Source: Corallococcus soli | GTDB lineage: Bacteria > Myxococcota > Myxococcia > Myxococcales > Myxococcaceae | Length of the DNA stretch: 64,000 nt | Reading direction: 5' to 3' | Assembly (NCBI RefSeq): GCF_014930455.1 | Contig: NZ_JAAIYO010000005.1 | Location: 1-64,000 of the forward strand | Shown: positions 8,839 to 18,935 of the stretch, one piece after another | Numbering within the stretch: the first letter of the stretch is position 1 | How the letters are laid out: every line of letters begins with the position of its first letter | Made by a program: the position numbers and the translations under genes | The notes under the pieces: generated by a model | Seen by the model: only the letters and a program-made list of their open reading frames with translations | The model's database searches: none | What the model was told of the DNA's origin: nothing

Positions 8839-10233
8839 CTACGAGCGACCAATTTCGACGCTCTCCAGGATGCCCAGCGCGTCCGGGGTGAGGACGGCCG
8901 CGGAGAAGTACGCGGTGACCAGGTAGTTCATGATGGCCTTCTCGTTGATGCCCATGAACCGGACGTTGAGGCTGGGCTCGATCTCATCCGGGATGCCGGC
9001 CTGGTGCAGGCCGACGACGCCCTGGTTCTTCTCACCCACGCGCATCAGCATGATGGAGCTGGTGCGCGACTCGGTGACGGGGATCTTGTTGCAGGAGACG
9101 ATGGGGATGCCGCGCCAGGCGGGGATCATGTTCCCGTTCATGTCCACGCTGGTGGGGTAGATGCCCTGGCGGTTGCACTCCTGGCCGAACGCGGCGATGG
9201 CGCGCGGGTGGGCCAGGAAGAACGACGGCTCCTTCCACACGGTGGCCAGCAGCTCGTCCATGTCGTCCGGCGTCGGCGGGCCGCGGCGGGTGTGGATGCG
9301 CTGCTTGAGGTCCGCGTTGTGCAGCAGGCCGAACTCACGGTTGTTGATGAGCTCGTGCTCCTTGCGCTCCTTTAGGGCCTCCACGGTCAGCCGCAGCTGC
9401 TGCTGGGTCTGGTTCATGGGGTCGTTGAAGAGGTCCGCGACGCGCGTGTGAATCTGGAGCACGGTCTGCGCGACGCTCAGCTCGAACTCGCGGGGCGCCG
9501 TCTCGTAGTCCACGTAGGTGCCGGGCAGCACGGGCTCGCCCTTGTGGCCGGCGGCCAGCTCGATGGCGGCCTGGCCGGACGTGTCCTGCTTTTTCTTGGA
9601 GCGGGCCTTGAACTCCTCGATGTGCTTGTTGAGCGAGGGGGCCTGGGCCACCACCGCCTCGAAGGCGGACTGCTGGAGGATGAGCACCGTCACGGGCGTC
9701 ACGGCCTTCACCGTGAACTGCCAGTGGTCCTGCGACTCCAGCAGCGCCTGGTAGCTGTAGTGGTCGCCGTCGGCCAGCGTGTCCAGCACGGTGGGCTCGC
9801 CGTACTTGCCGGCGCCAATGCGGTTCACCTTGCCGTGCGCGATGAGGACGATGGAGTCGGCTTCCTTGCCGGCCTCCGTGATGACCTCACCGGCCTTGTA
9901 CTCCTTCTGCACGAAGCGGTTGGCCAGGGCGGAGAGGACCTCCGCGTCCTCGTAGCCGCGCAGCAGGGGCAGCTCGCCCAGCTCCGCCGGGATGACCTGC
10001 ACCTTGGCGCCGGTGCTGGTGAAGGTGACGCGGCCGTCGCCCACGGCGTAGCTCATGCGGCGGTTGACGCGGTACGTGCCGCCGGACACCTGCACCCACG
10101 GCAGCAGCTTGAGCAGCCACCGCGAGGAGATGCCCTGCATCTGCGGCTCGGACTTGGTGGTGGTCGCCAGCTGGCGTGCCGCCGCGGTCCCGAGGCTCAG
10201 CGAGTTCTCATCATGCGTCTTGGGGTTCGACAT
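8839..10233 (-). CDS. Family 2B encapsulin shell protein with cNMP-binding-like domain (copy 1 of operon)
   Basis: A 464-residue paralogue of the protein encoded just downstream, alike from end to end: the N-terminal [10 protein letters not shown], the cyclic-nucleotide-binding-like insert, [16 protein letters not shown]-type core segment (here [16 protein letters not shown]), [11 protein letters not shown] and a C-terminal [19 protein letters not shown]. The ligand cassette is even more altered than in the other copy: [17 protein letters not shown] has neither FGE nor the Arg. GGGAGAGG precedes the ATG. It lies 53 bp downstream of the geosmin synthase gene on the same strand. By the established family pattern (shell next to terpene cyclase) it should encapsulate that enzyme. 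The two shell genes together suggest a two-component shell. Confidence 0.88.
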   Translation of the reverse strand: MSNPKTHDENSLSLGTAAARQLATTTKSEPQMQGISSRWLLKLLPWVQVSGGTYRVNRRMSYAVGDGRVTFTSTGAKVQVIPAELGELPLLRGYEDAEVLSALANRFVQKEYKAGEVITEAGKEADSIVLIAHGKVNRIGAGKYGEPTVLDTLADGDHYSYQALLESQDHWQFTVKAVTPVTVLILQQSAFEAVVAQAPSLNKHIEEFKARSKKKQDTSGQAAIELAAGHKGEPVLPGTYVDYETAPREFELSVAQTVLQIHTRVADLFNDPMNQTQQQLRLTVEALKERKEHELINNREFGLLHNADLKQRIHTRRGPPTPDDMDELLATVWKEPSFFLAHPRAIAAFGQECNRQGIYPTSVDMNGNMIPAWRGIPIVSCNKIPVTESRTSSIMLMRVGEKNQGVVGLHQAGIPDEIEPSLNVRFMGINEKAIMNYLVTAYFSAAVLTPDALGILESVEIGRS

Positions 10234-10286
10234 GGGTCACCTCTCCCTAGGTTGGAAAATCAAAGCCTGTTCACTGCCTTCAAGAC

Positions 10287-12635
<2,349 letters not shown>

Positions 12636-12825
12636 AAAATTCGAGTAATCTCAGGAATTAGGAATGGCGGGCCGGGTTGCCCTCCACCCACGGGTTGTCA
12701 CGTATCTGTTTCGGGATTGGCGGGAACCCGGCGGAGATTGGCATTTCCGCCACTCACGACGGGGGCGTGAGGACAGGCACAAGGCATCCACCGGCGGGCC
12801 CTTCTGGCGCCGCGAAAGGATCCGC

Positions 12826-13473
12826 ATGCTTGCTCAAATCGTCCTCTTCGACGGCTTCGACCTGCTGGACGCGCTGGCCCCCTATGAAGTGCTGTGGGCG
12901 GGCGGCGACATCGCGGGAGGCGCGTTGCAGGTGGAGCTCGTCTCCTTCGAGGGCGCTCGCGAGGTGCCGAGCACACCCACAGGTATGTTGGTGAAGGCCA
13001 CGGGCCGCATCGACCTGGAGCGCGCGGACCTGCTCATCCTCCCGGGCGCCGCGGGTTCGCTGGGTGGGAGTGGACCGGGCTCCATTCCGGCGCTGCTCGC
13101 CAACGCCGTCGGGACGGGGCTTTCGGACGTGCTGGAACAGGCGCTCGCGAAGCCGGGGCTCACGGTGGGCACGGTGTGCGGAGGTTCAATGCTGCTGGGC
13201 ATGGCGGGGCTGTTGAAGGGACGCCGCGCCACCACGAACCACGCGGCCCTGGAGGCGCTGAAGGACACGGGGGCGGACGTCATCGCCGCGCGCATCGTGG
13301 ACGACGGGAACCTGGTGACGGCCGCGGGCGTCACGTCCGGCCTGGACCTGGGTGTGTACCTGCTGGAGCGCATGGTGGGGCCTCGCGTGGCGCACGGCGT
13401 GGAAGCGCTCTTCCAGTTCGAGCGGCGCGGCACGGTGTGGCGCGCGCAGGGCCACGAGGCCCTGGCCTGGTGA
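12826..13473 (+). CDS. DJ-1/PfpI family protein
   Basis: A 215-residue protein of the class I glutamine amidotransferase-like DJ-1/PfpI fold. The likely nucleophile is C118 in the elbow VGTVCGGS, and E21 (LAPYEVLWAG) is the usual partner acid. The ATG at 12826 follows AAAGGA; longer upstream frames have no ribosome site. There is no AraC-type DNA-binding tail, so it is not a GlxA-like regulator. Related proteins act as isonitrile hydratases, glyoxalases or chaperones; the substrate here is unknown. It is divergent from the geosmin operon and is followed 38 bp later by a second DJ-1/PfpI gene, so the pair is probably co-transcribed. Confidence 0.85.
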   Translation: MLAQIVLFDGFDLLDALAPYEVLWAGGDIAGGALQVELVSFEGAREVPSTPTGMLVKATGRIDLERADLLILPGAAGSLGGSGPGSIPALLANAVGTGLSDVLEQALAKPGLTVGTVCGGSMLLGMAGLLKGRRATTNHAALEALKDTGADVIAARIVDDGNLVTAAGVTSGLDLGVYLLERMVGPRVAHGVEALFQFERRGTVWRAQGHEALAW

Positions 13474-13511
13474 AGTCTCCCCTCCCCTCCATTCAACCGA
13501 GAAGACCGCCC

Positions 13512-14225
13512 ATGAACGACCTCACGAACCCCATGATGCGCCCCGAGCCGCTCCAACTGGGGATGCTGCTCTACCCGGACCTCACGCTGCTGGACCTGGT
13601 TGGTCCCCAGGCTGTGCTGGGCATGCACGCGCGGACGCATCTGGTGTGGAAGACGCTGGAGGTCGTGATGTCCGACTCCGGGATTGGCATCCAGCCGACG
13701 GCGACGCTCGACACCTGCCCGGAGGACCTGGACATCCTGTTCGTGCCGGGTGGCATGGGCATCGCCCGGGCCATGGAGGATCCGGCGCTGCTCGGGTTCC
13801 TGAAGGACAGGGCTCCGCGCGCCCGCTATGTGACGTCCGTGTGTTCGGGGTCGCTGCTGCTGGCCGCGGCGGGCCTGCTGCGGGGCTACCGCTCCACGTC
13901 GCACTGGGCGTCGCTCGAATTCCTGCGGGGCTACGGCGCGGAGCCGGTGAAGGCGCGTGTCGTGGTGGACCGCAATCGGTTCTCCGGCGGCGGCGTGACG
14001 GCGGGCATCGACTTCGGGCTGACGCTGCTCGCGCACCTTCGCGGCGAGGACACGGCGAAGCTCACGCAGTTGATGCTGGAGTACGACCCGGCCCCGCCCT
14101 TCAACGCGGGCACGCCGGATGCGGCGGGCCCGGAGATGACGGAGCGGGTGCTCCAGTTCCTTGATGAAACCCAGCAGCACCTGCAACGGCTGTCTGACGA
14201 GGCCCGGAGCGCCATGGCCGCCTGA
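13512..14225 (+). CDS. DJ-1/PfpI family protein, isonitrile hydratase-like
   Basis: A 237-residue second member of the tandem pair. The nucleophile elbow is SVCSGSLLL (C111), and the downstream HW (131-132) is as in InhA-type isonitrile hydratases, which hydrate isonitriles to N-substituted formamides. The N-terminus LGMLLYPDLTLLDLVGPQ is typical of the group. The upstream frame is open to 12894 but lies within the first DJ-1 gene; the ATG at 13512 fits the domain start. A Gln-rich amphipathic tail (LDETQQHLQRLSDEARSA) follows the domain. The catalytic assignment is by similarity; no isonitrile pathway gene is visible here. Confidence 0.85.
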   Translation: MNDLTNPMMRPEPLQLGMLLYPDLTLLDLVGPQAVLGMHARTHLVWKTLEVVMSDSGIGIQPTATLDTCPEDLDILFVPGGMGIARAMEDPALLGFLKDRAPRARYVTSVCSGSLLLAAAGLLRGYRSTSHWASLEFLRGYGAEPVKARVVVDRNRFSGGGVTAGIDFGLTLLAHLRGEDTAKLTQLMLEYDPAPPFNAGTPDAAGPEMTERVLQFLDETQQHLQRLSDEARSAMAA

Positions 14226-14300
14226 GCGGGAGCGGCAACGGGCCTCCAGCCTCACCCGATGGGATAGTCTCCCGAGGCTTGCTTGAGGGTAGGAGGTCCC

Positions 14301-14642
14301 GTGCATCAACAGGAGAGGAAGGCGCTGCGGAGGGTGCTGCTGGGAATCAGCATTCTCGGCACCCTGCACCTGCCGACAGCCCATGCGGAGCCTCCCCTGA
14401 CAAAGGCTCCCAACTGCATCAAGCGAGGCTGGCCCGCGACCGTCCTCTGCGGCAGCACGCCGTGCTTCGTTTCAAGCTGCGGCGAAGGCAAGTGCCCCTA
14501 CTGCTTCATCACGGGCATGGAGAACCTCGCCATCACGGCGTGGGCCGTCTACACGTGCATGAACGGCGATACCGTCACGGGAAGGGCACTGCTGTTCAAC
14601 ACGCAGCCCTTCAACGCTCGGCTGGGGCCTTTCTGTGGCTGA
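14301..14642 (+). CDS. Small secreted cysteine-rich protein, unknown function
   Basis: The GTG at 14301 follows AGGAGG closely, giving 113 residues with a signal peptide (VLLGISILGTLHLPTAHA). The mature part of about 85 residues has eight cysteines (in NCIK, VLCGS, PCFV, SSCG, KCPYCF, TCMN and the terminal FCG), enough for four disulphide bonds, so it is probably a compact extracellular protein. The CGEGKCPYC cluster resembles small toxin- or knottin-like folds, but no family is recognised. Its last bases overlap the start of the next gene, which suggests coupling. Confidence 0.6.
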   Translation: MHQQERKALRRVLLGISILGTLHLPTAHAEPPLTKAPNCIKRGWPATVLCGSTPCFVSSCGEGKCPYCFITGMENLAITAWAVYTCMNGDTVTGRALLFNTQPFNARLGPFCG

Positions 14643-15018
14643 GATTTCATGGGAGCAGGACGCGGCCTTCGTGACGGAGGCACTCAACCTCCTGACCGTG
14701 CTGGCCGCACCGCGGCTCTACGCGCGGTGGTGCACGCAAGCCCCGGCGGAGGAGCTGCGTACAGTCCTTCAGTCCCGCATGGCCGCGCTCGCGGCGTTCT
14801 GCGCGAAGGCGTGGGGGAGCCCGGATGCGGAGCGCTTCCGGTCAGCAGCTCCCGAGGTGCGGACGCTGGCTGAGTCCCTGGCGGGCGCGCCCTCCGAAAG
14901 TCTCATGGACCCCGGATGGAACATCCAGGCCCGCGACTGCCTGGGAGCGCTCGGGTTCCCGGCGCCTCCAGAAGGATGGGACGCCTTCGAGGGATGGCGC
15001 GTCGACGGGGAATCCTAA
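14635..15018 (+). CDS. Hypothetical protein, coupled to the Cys-rich secreted protein
   Basis: A 127-residue protein from a GTG at 14635 that overlaps the last 8 bases of the preceding gene. It has no signal peptide and looks soluble and mostly helical (FVTEALNLLTVLAAPRLYARW, LRTVLQSRMAALAAFCAKAW). I do not recognise a family. An exported disulphide-rich protein coupled to a small cytoplasmic partner would fit an effector-immunity arrangement, but nothing in either sequence proves it. Confidence 0.5.
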   Translation: MAEISWEQDAAFVTEALNLLTVLAAPRLYARWCTQAPAEELRTVLQSRMAALAAFCAKAWGSPDAERFRSAAPEVRTLAESLAGAPSESLMDPGWNIQARDCLGALGFPAPPEGWDAFEGWRVDGES

Positions 15019-15128
15019 CGGCGCGGCGGGCTCTTTCTTACGCGCGCAGGGACCCAGGCCCCTGTCGTGGGGACACCTTCTTCACGCCACTCCGTTGATG
15101 ACGTCGAGCCCCAGAAAGAGACGGTCCC

Positions 15129-15731
15129 TCAGCGACTTTCCAGGTGGGGTTGCTCTGGCGCTGGAGGTACAGGTGCCGGGTGGGTGGGTGACGACGGCAC
15201 AGCGGGAGCCGGAGCCTCGGGCGTAAGCGGAGAAGGCGCGGCAGGTGGGGCGGGCGGAGCGGCCTCCTGGTCCGGAGGGGACCCGGCGTCAGGCGGTGCC
15301 TTCACGGGTGGCACAGACTCCGCAGGGTCCTCTCCCGCCGGAGTCGGAGCCTTCGCGACCACGACGCCCTGGGGCGTTACCGCATACACCTCCCACCAGT
15401 CGAGAACGCGTCCGCTGGGGCCACCGCAGCGGTGAAAGCGCTGATCCACCACCACAAAGTACAGGTCGGGCGCTGGGCCCGCGAAGACGGTGACATCCAA
15501 GCCCTGCTCCGGACTTGAGCATCCCGCGAACAGGTTCGGAAACGGGTGGGTCCGCACCACCTCGCGGATGGCGCCCGCCGCAGCGAGCGCGGCACCGGCC
15601 TCCATGGACTCGGCGACAGTCCTCGCCGAATGCTCGTCCGGCCACGTCACCTCGCCCTTCCAGGCAGCAGCGGGCGCAGCACACCCATGGAGCACCGCGA
15701 CCCACCCAGCAAGCGTCAAGGCCTTGATCAT
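15129..15731 (-). CDS. Proline-rich lipoprotein, unknown function
   Basis: A 200-residue protein. The ATG at 15731 is chosen because it starts a proper lipoprotein signal peptide with lipobox VLHGC (C17) and has AGGTG upstream; the longer frame to 15941 would put 70 arginine-rich residues in front. Residues 20-130 form a small domain with a CSSPEQGLD segment and a YFVVVDQRFHRCG strand. From about 140 to the end it is Pro/Ala/Glu-rich, probably an extended tail. No family recognised. It should sit on a periplasmic membrane face. Confidence 0.6.
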   Translation of the reverse strand: MIKALTLAGWVAVLHGCAAPAAAWKGEVTWPDEHSARTVAESMEAGAALAAAGAIREVVRTHPFPNLFAGCSSPEQGLDVTVFAGPAPDLYFVVVDQRFHRCGGPSGRVLDWWEVYAVTPQGVVVAKAPTPAGEDPAESVPPVKAPPDAGSPPDQEAAPPAPPAAPSPLTPEAPAPAVPSSPTHPAPVPPAPEQPHLESR

Positions 15732-16191
15732 CGTGCACACCTGATCACGGAGTAACCGTAACCCACCGGGACGACATTCAGGCACCACGCTCCGCAAGGG
15801 CGGGCGCGCGCTGCGTGGGACACAGCCTCCCAGCGTGACCAGCAAGCTCGGACGTCGTTCCACTGCTGGACCTCGCCTGTGGGAAAGCAGCGCAGGAGTT
15901 GCCCCGTCTTCGCGGCTCTCCTGCGCTTTATGTGGCTTCACTGCAAGGTGGTCTTGGTGAATGAGGAGTGTTGTCCCTCCCTTCGATCCCGCTGCTGCTC
16001 AGCGAGCGGCCCGCCCCCGTGCACCCGACGTCCCGAGTGATTCACCTGGACGATGCTCCCCGAGGGGTGGCGCCTGGCGCGAACCTGTCCGACAGTCGGA
16101 CAGTCGGACAGGTTCTGGCGAACAGCCGACGGCAGGCGTCCCTATGGACTCTGCTTCTGGCGTGCCCACTTGAGCCGGTGAACGGCTACCA
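15732..16191. other. Intergenic region holding a strong inverted repeat
   Basis: A 460-base stretch between two minus-strand genes. Open frames on both strands lack ribosome sites and recognisable domains. The only structure seen is the 35-base inverted repeat at 16081-16115, listed separately. The right part should hold the 3' end signals of the 16192 gene, the left part the promoter of the lipoprotein at 15731. Confidence 0.4.
16081..16115. repeat. 12-bp perfect inverted repeat built from CTGTCCGACAG-type units
   Basis: GAACCTGTCCGA (16081-16092) and TCGGACAGGTTC (16104-16115) are perfect reverse complements around an 11-base loop that itself repeats the unit (CAGTCGGACAG), so the unit CAGTCGGA also occurs twice in tandem. 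It could be a transcription terminator for the gene ending at 16192, an operator, or a dispersed intergenic repeat. Confidence 0.55.
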
Positions 16192-16869
16192 TCAAGGCAG
16201 GTGGGCGAGATTGTCGGAGAAGAGCGCATCCAAAAGCGTCGGAGGCGCCTCACCATTGAAGAAGCCCACTCGAAGCCCTGGAAGCGGCACCCCCGCGAAA
16301 GCCAAGGGGAAGCGGCGATAGCCGAGCACCTCCTCTATTTGGTGCTCCAGCGCATCCACTTCCTGTCTGACATTCGCGGGCGGCTCAAACATGAGCTGGG
16401 GTGAGGAAAAGTGCTGGAGATGAAAGGAATTATCGCCTGCGTCCCCTCTCTTGGGGTGGGGGGCCGCCATGGGGTATTCCGTGGAGGTGGGATGCCAGAC
16501 CTGGGTCGTGACATAGACAATATAGAAAGGCGCAAGGACACTGACCGCGGCGGCGATGCGTGTCGCGAGTCGCTCGCCTCCAGGCAACGGCTCTGTGCGG
16601 TAGAGAAAGCAGCGCATGCACGCCGAGACGTAGGGCTGAGTCCCGTTACCAATGCCTTCACCAGGAAAGGCGCGTTTGAGTCCTTTCATGAGGTTCTTCC
16701 AATCGTTCCCATCCAAGGCCTTGTTCCATGCCGCCAGGAACCTTGCATGCTCGGGTGTACGCTGGTGGGCTGGCACTGGCTCGGTCAGCTCATCCTTCTC
16801 CACTGGGAACCCGGTTGGATAGTACCGAAGCGCGCACTCAATCAATGACTCCTGTGAGCCCTCAGTCAT
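16192..16869 (-). CDS. Hypothetical protein, coupled to the upstream lipoprotein
   Basis: A 225-residue protein starting at an ATG that overlaps the end of the upstream gene by 8 bases, so translation is probably coupled. It has a long soluble N-terminal part with two cysteines in SACMRCF (near 83-87), one hydrophobic stretch (IAAAVSVLAPFYIVYV) around 105-120 and a C-terminal part with a short amphipathic segment (VDALEHQIEEVLGYRRFP). No family is recognised. Its base composition is somewhat less GC-rich than the housekeeping genes, which with the poor conservation suggests an accessory gene. Confidence 0.5.
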   Translation of the reverse strand: MTEGSQESLIECALRYYPTGFPVEKDELTEPVPAHQRTPEHARFLAAWNKALDGNDWKNLMKGLKRAFPGEGIGNGTQPYVSACMRCFLYRTEPLPGGERLATRIAAAVSVLAPFYIVYVTTQVWHPTSTEYPMAAPHPKRGDAGDNSFHLQHFSSPQLMFEPPANVRQEVDALEHQIEEVLGYRRFPLAFAGVPLPGLRVGFFNGEAPPTLLDALFSDNLAHLP

Positions 16870-17392
16870 TCGCCGCTCCCTTCAGTGGAATGTCGAAATA
16901 GATGGGATCCAAGCCTGGGGTCTGACACTCAGACACACGGGCCCCGGCAATGCGTTCTCTGAGCAGGCGATCATACTTGTTCTTGAACCTGCGACACAGG
17001 ATGGCAATCATCTCTCCTTGATCAGCCTTGGATAGAATCTCATGAGCCGCCGCGTTGGCCAGAGATGCAACAACCTGCTGAGCAACTTCCAGAGGAACTT
17101 CTCCCTGCTGGGTATTGCGTATCGGAACGCCGACCTCGAATTTGCATACATCGGTAGCTCCTGAGTCGCCTTCCGTGATGCGCGCATGGATGCAGACAGC
17201 CCGCCAGCCATCAGGCTGCAGCTCGGCGGCGTCCACCGCGACGACTGTTTTAAAGCGGAAATGTTCCGGCGTAATGCGCCCAATGACCAAGCCACGCCCG
17301 TGGGCGCATCCGCTCTGTCCCAGCGCGCCAACCCACAGGGTTGTCACGAGCGCCCACAGGCCCATCCTCCGCGTTGCTTTCCTGGGCGTCAT
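16862..17392 (-). CDS. Lipoprotein, unknown function
   Basis: A 176-residue protein from the ATG at 17392. The signal peptide (MGLWALVTTLWVGALGQSGC) ends in a cysteine at position 29, predicting lipid attachment. The mature part has a PEHFRFKTVVAVDAAE strand region, an AVCIHARITEGDSGA segment and a helical C-terminal half (EVAQQVVASLANAAAHEIL). The frame is open far upstream, but those codons read as arginine-rich non-protein. It is followed by the gene starting at 16869 with an 8-base overlap, so the two act together. No family is recognised. Confidence 0.55.
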   Translation of the reverse strand: MTPRKATRRMGLWALVTTLWVGALGQSGCAHGRGLVIGRITPEHFRFKTVVAVDAAELQPDGWRAVCIHARITEGDSGATDVCKFEVGVPIRNTQQGEVPLEVAQQVVASLANAAAHEILSKADQGEMIAILCRRFKNKYDRLLRERIAGARVSECQTPGLDPIYFDIPLKGAAND

Positions 17393-17786
17393 TCCGCTCT
17401 CCACGGCCCGGACTTCGTCCTGCCTGAGCCTCCATGCTGGCCGACTTCCCTTTCCCATGGGGAGAGCGAACTCGCCAGGGACTGCTCTCGAAGCCCCTCT
17501 CCGGTTTTGAAGCTCCGCCATCCGCCACCCCGATCCGGGAGGTACCCGGCGGGCTGAGGATCGGCCGGTTTCCCTCTGAAACGGGGCGGGCGAAGTTCCA
17601 CGGAGGTCTGGAATGGAGGCAGAATAGCGCTGCTTGCGTGACTTGCCATGCTTCAGGCGCCACTCATGGCACAGGCGGCCCAACTCGGCGACGGCGCTGT
17701 AGTGTGGGGAGCGATCGCGTTGGTCCGACTCGTGGTTCTCCCAGGGACCTACCGCAACGACACCTTGGATGCCGGAGAGGCGATGA
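17393..17786. other. Intergenic region with possible degenerate coding remnant
   Basis: No intact gene is supported over about 390 bases. On the minus strand around 17585-17690 a frame reads LGRLCHEWRLKHGKSRKQ, which looks more protein-like than the usual shadow frames, but it has no start codon with a ribosome site. It may be a remnant of a decayed gene next to the broken Imm11-like gene at 17787. Confidence 0.3.
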
Positions 17787-18095
17787 AAGCAGCTGGGGAA
17801 TCGGAAGCGCAGCTTCAGCAGCAACTACTGCATCGTGAACCCCATCGGCACCTTCGACTGTGTCGACTTCCAGGCCAGTGAGATCCTCTGGAGCGACAAG
17901 ACTCCCACCAAGCCCCTCACCATCAAGAAGCATGTGCTGGACCGCAATAGGGTGGAGCGCGCGCCGCAGTTGTTTCGTGTGGACAGGGATCCCATGACCT
18001 ACGTGCTGCGATACGAACTGGCCAAGGAGATCAGTGACCGGCGGTTCGCCAACGTCTACTGGAAGGAGCTGCCGCTCAATGACGCGGGAAAGTAG
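17787..18095 (+). pseudogene. C-terminal fragment of an Imm11/DUF1629-like protein
   Basis: The frame from 17787 to the stop at 18095 reads like the C-terminal half of the immunity-protein family Imm11 (DUF1629): SSNYCIVNPIGTFDCVDF, then VLDRNRVERAPQLFRVD, then the ending YELAKEISDRRFANVYW. Family members are usually about twice as long. An in-frame TGA at 17784-17786 blocks the frame upstream and no ATG with a ribosome site precedes the homologous part; the only start candidates are a GTG at 17835 and a CTG. The N-terminal half is not seen in another frame. I read this as a truncated remnant. Imm11 proteins protect against polymorphic toxins in the families where they have been described. 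Confidence 0.5.
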
Positions 18096-18331
18096 GTGCC
18101 GGTGATGGCGGACCGTCCCATCCCGCCCGGTTCCCGTGGCGCACGGCGCACTCTCTGGGACGGCCAGGAGGAACACCTGGACAAGGAGGATTGAGCGAAG
18201 TGGCGCGCTTGACCTTCTTGGGCACCCACGAGAACTCCGGGAACAAACCCATCTCTGAATGGGGTCCCGAAGTCCTCTAAAGGTTCACGGGTCGCTCACC
18301 CCTGCCCCACCACCTCCCACCCGTGCGACTC

Positions 18332-18775
18332 CTAGCGGCGCGGCGAGCGACGCGACGGGCTCTTGCGAGCGCCCGCGCGGGTGTTCTTCCGGGCCGTCGT
18401 GCCGCGCTTCGCGGTCGTCGTCTTGCGCGCGGTGCGGCCCGCGGCGGCGCGACGGACGGGCGACTTGCGGGCACCCCGCTTGGCGGTGGCGCGCTTCGCC
18501 GTCCCACGCTTCGTGGTGGCGCGCTTCGCCGTCCCACGCTTGCCTGCGGCCTTCTTCGCGGCAGGACGCTTGGCCGCGGCCTTCTTCGCGGTGGTGCGCT
18601 TCGTGGTCGCGCGCTTCGCGGCGCCGGTGCTGCGGCGGGGCGAGGCCTTGCGCGCGCTCTTGCGCGTCCCGGAGGCGCGGCGGCGCGACGGCGTGGCGGA
18701 CTCACCGACCGGCATCAGGGTGTTGGACAGCGACGGGGTCTCGTTCGGGTCCTGCGCGTTCGTTTCAGCGTTCAT
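18332..18775 (-). CDS. Histone H1-like lysine/arginine-rich DNA-binding protein
   Basis: A 147-residue protein. The ATG at 18775 follows TGGAGG. After a short acidic and polar head (MNAETNAQDPNETPS, to about residue 30) the rest is almost only Lys, Arg, Ala, Thr, Ser and Gly in imperfect units of the type AKRATTKRGT and AKKAAAKRPA. This is the composition of eukaryotic H1 tails and bacterial Hc1/Hc2, AlgP and similar proteins, which bind and compact DNA. It has no globular domain. The DNA under the repeats is itself repetitive in 8-12 base units, which makes length variation between strains likely. Monocistronic. Confidence 0.8.
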   Translation of the reverse strand: MNAETNAQDPNETPSLSNTLMPVGESATPSRRRASGTRKSARKASPRRSTGAAKRATTKRTTAKKAAAKRPAAKKAAGKRGTAKRATTKRGTAKRATAKRGARKSPVRRAAAGRTARKTTTAKRGTTARKNTRAGARKSPSRRSPRR

Positions 18776-18935
18776 CAACAACCTCCAGGTTTGAAAACAC
18801 CCGGAGCGTACGCGCAACCGCATGAAGTCAACCCATGCGCCCCAGCACAGATGCACGCCATCCAACGAATGCCCGCGCGATCACCACCGCGCGAGGCCGA
18901 AAATCCGGCCCCGGCGCGCACGGGTCAACGCTTCG

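Noticed and set aside
7406-10233. Annotation as two Crp/Fnr-type transcription regulators
   Set aside because: The cNMP-like fold is present, but there is no helix-turn-helix, and the rest of each protein is the HK97-type shell domain.
12664-12825. Longer N-terminus for the first DJ-1/PfpI gene
   Set aside because: The added residues are Arg/His/Gly-rich and unlike the family start, while AAAGGA precedes the ATG at 12826.
18332-18775. CRISPR-like or tandem-repeat array
   Set aside because: The repeats are short, imperfect, in frame and follow a Shine-Dalgarno and ATG; they encode Lys/Arg/Ala units and have no unique spacers.
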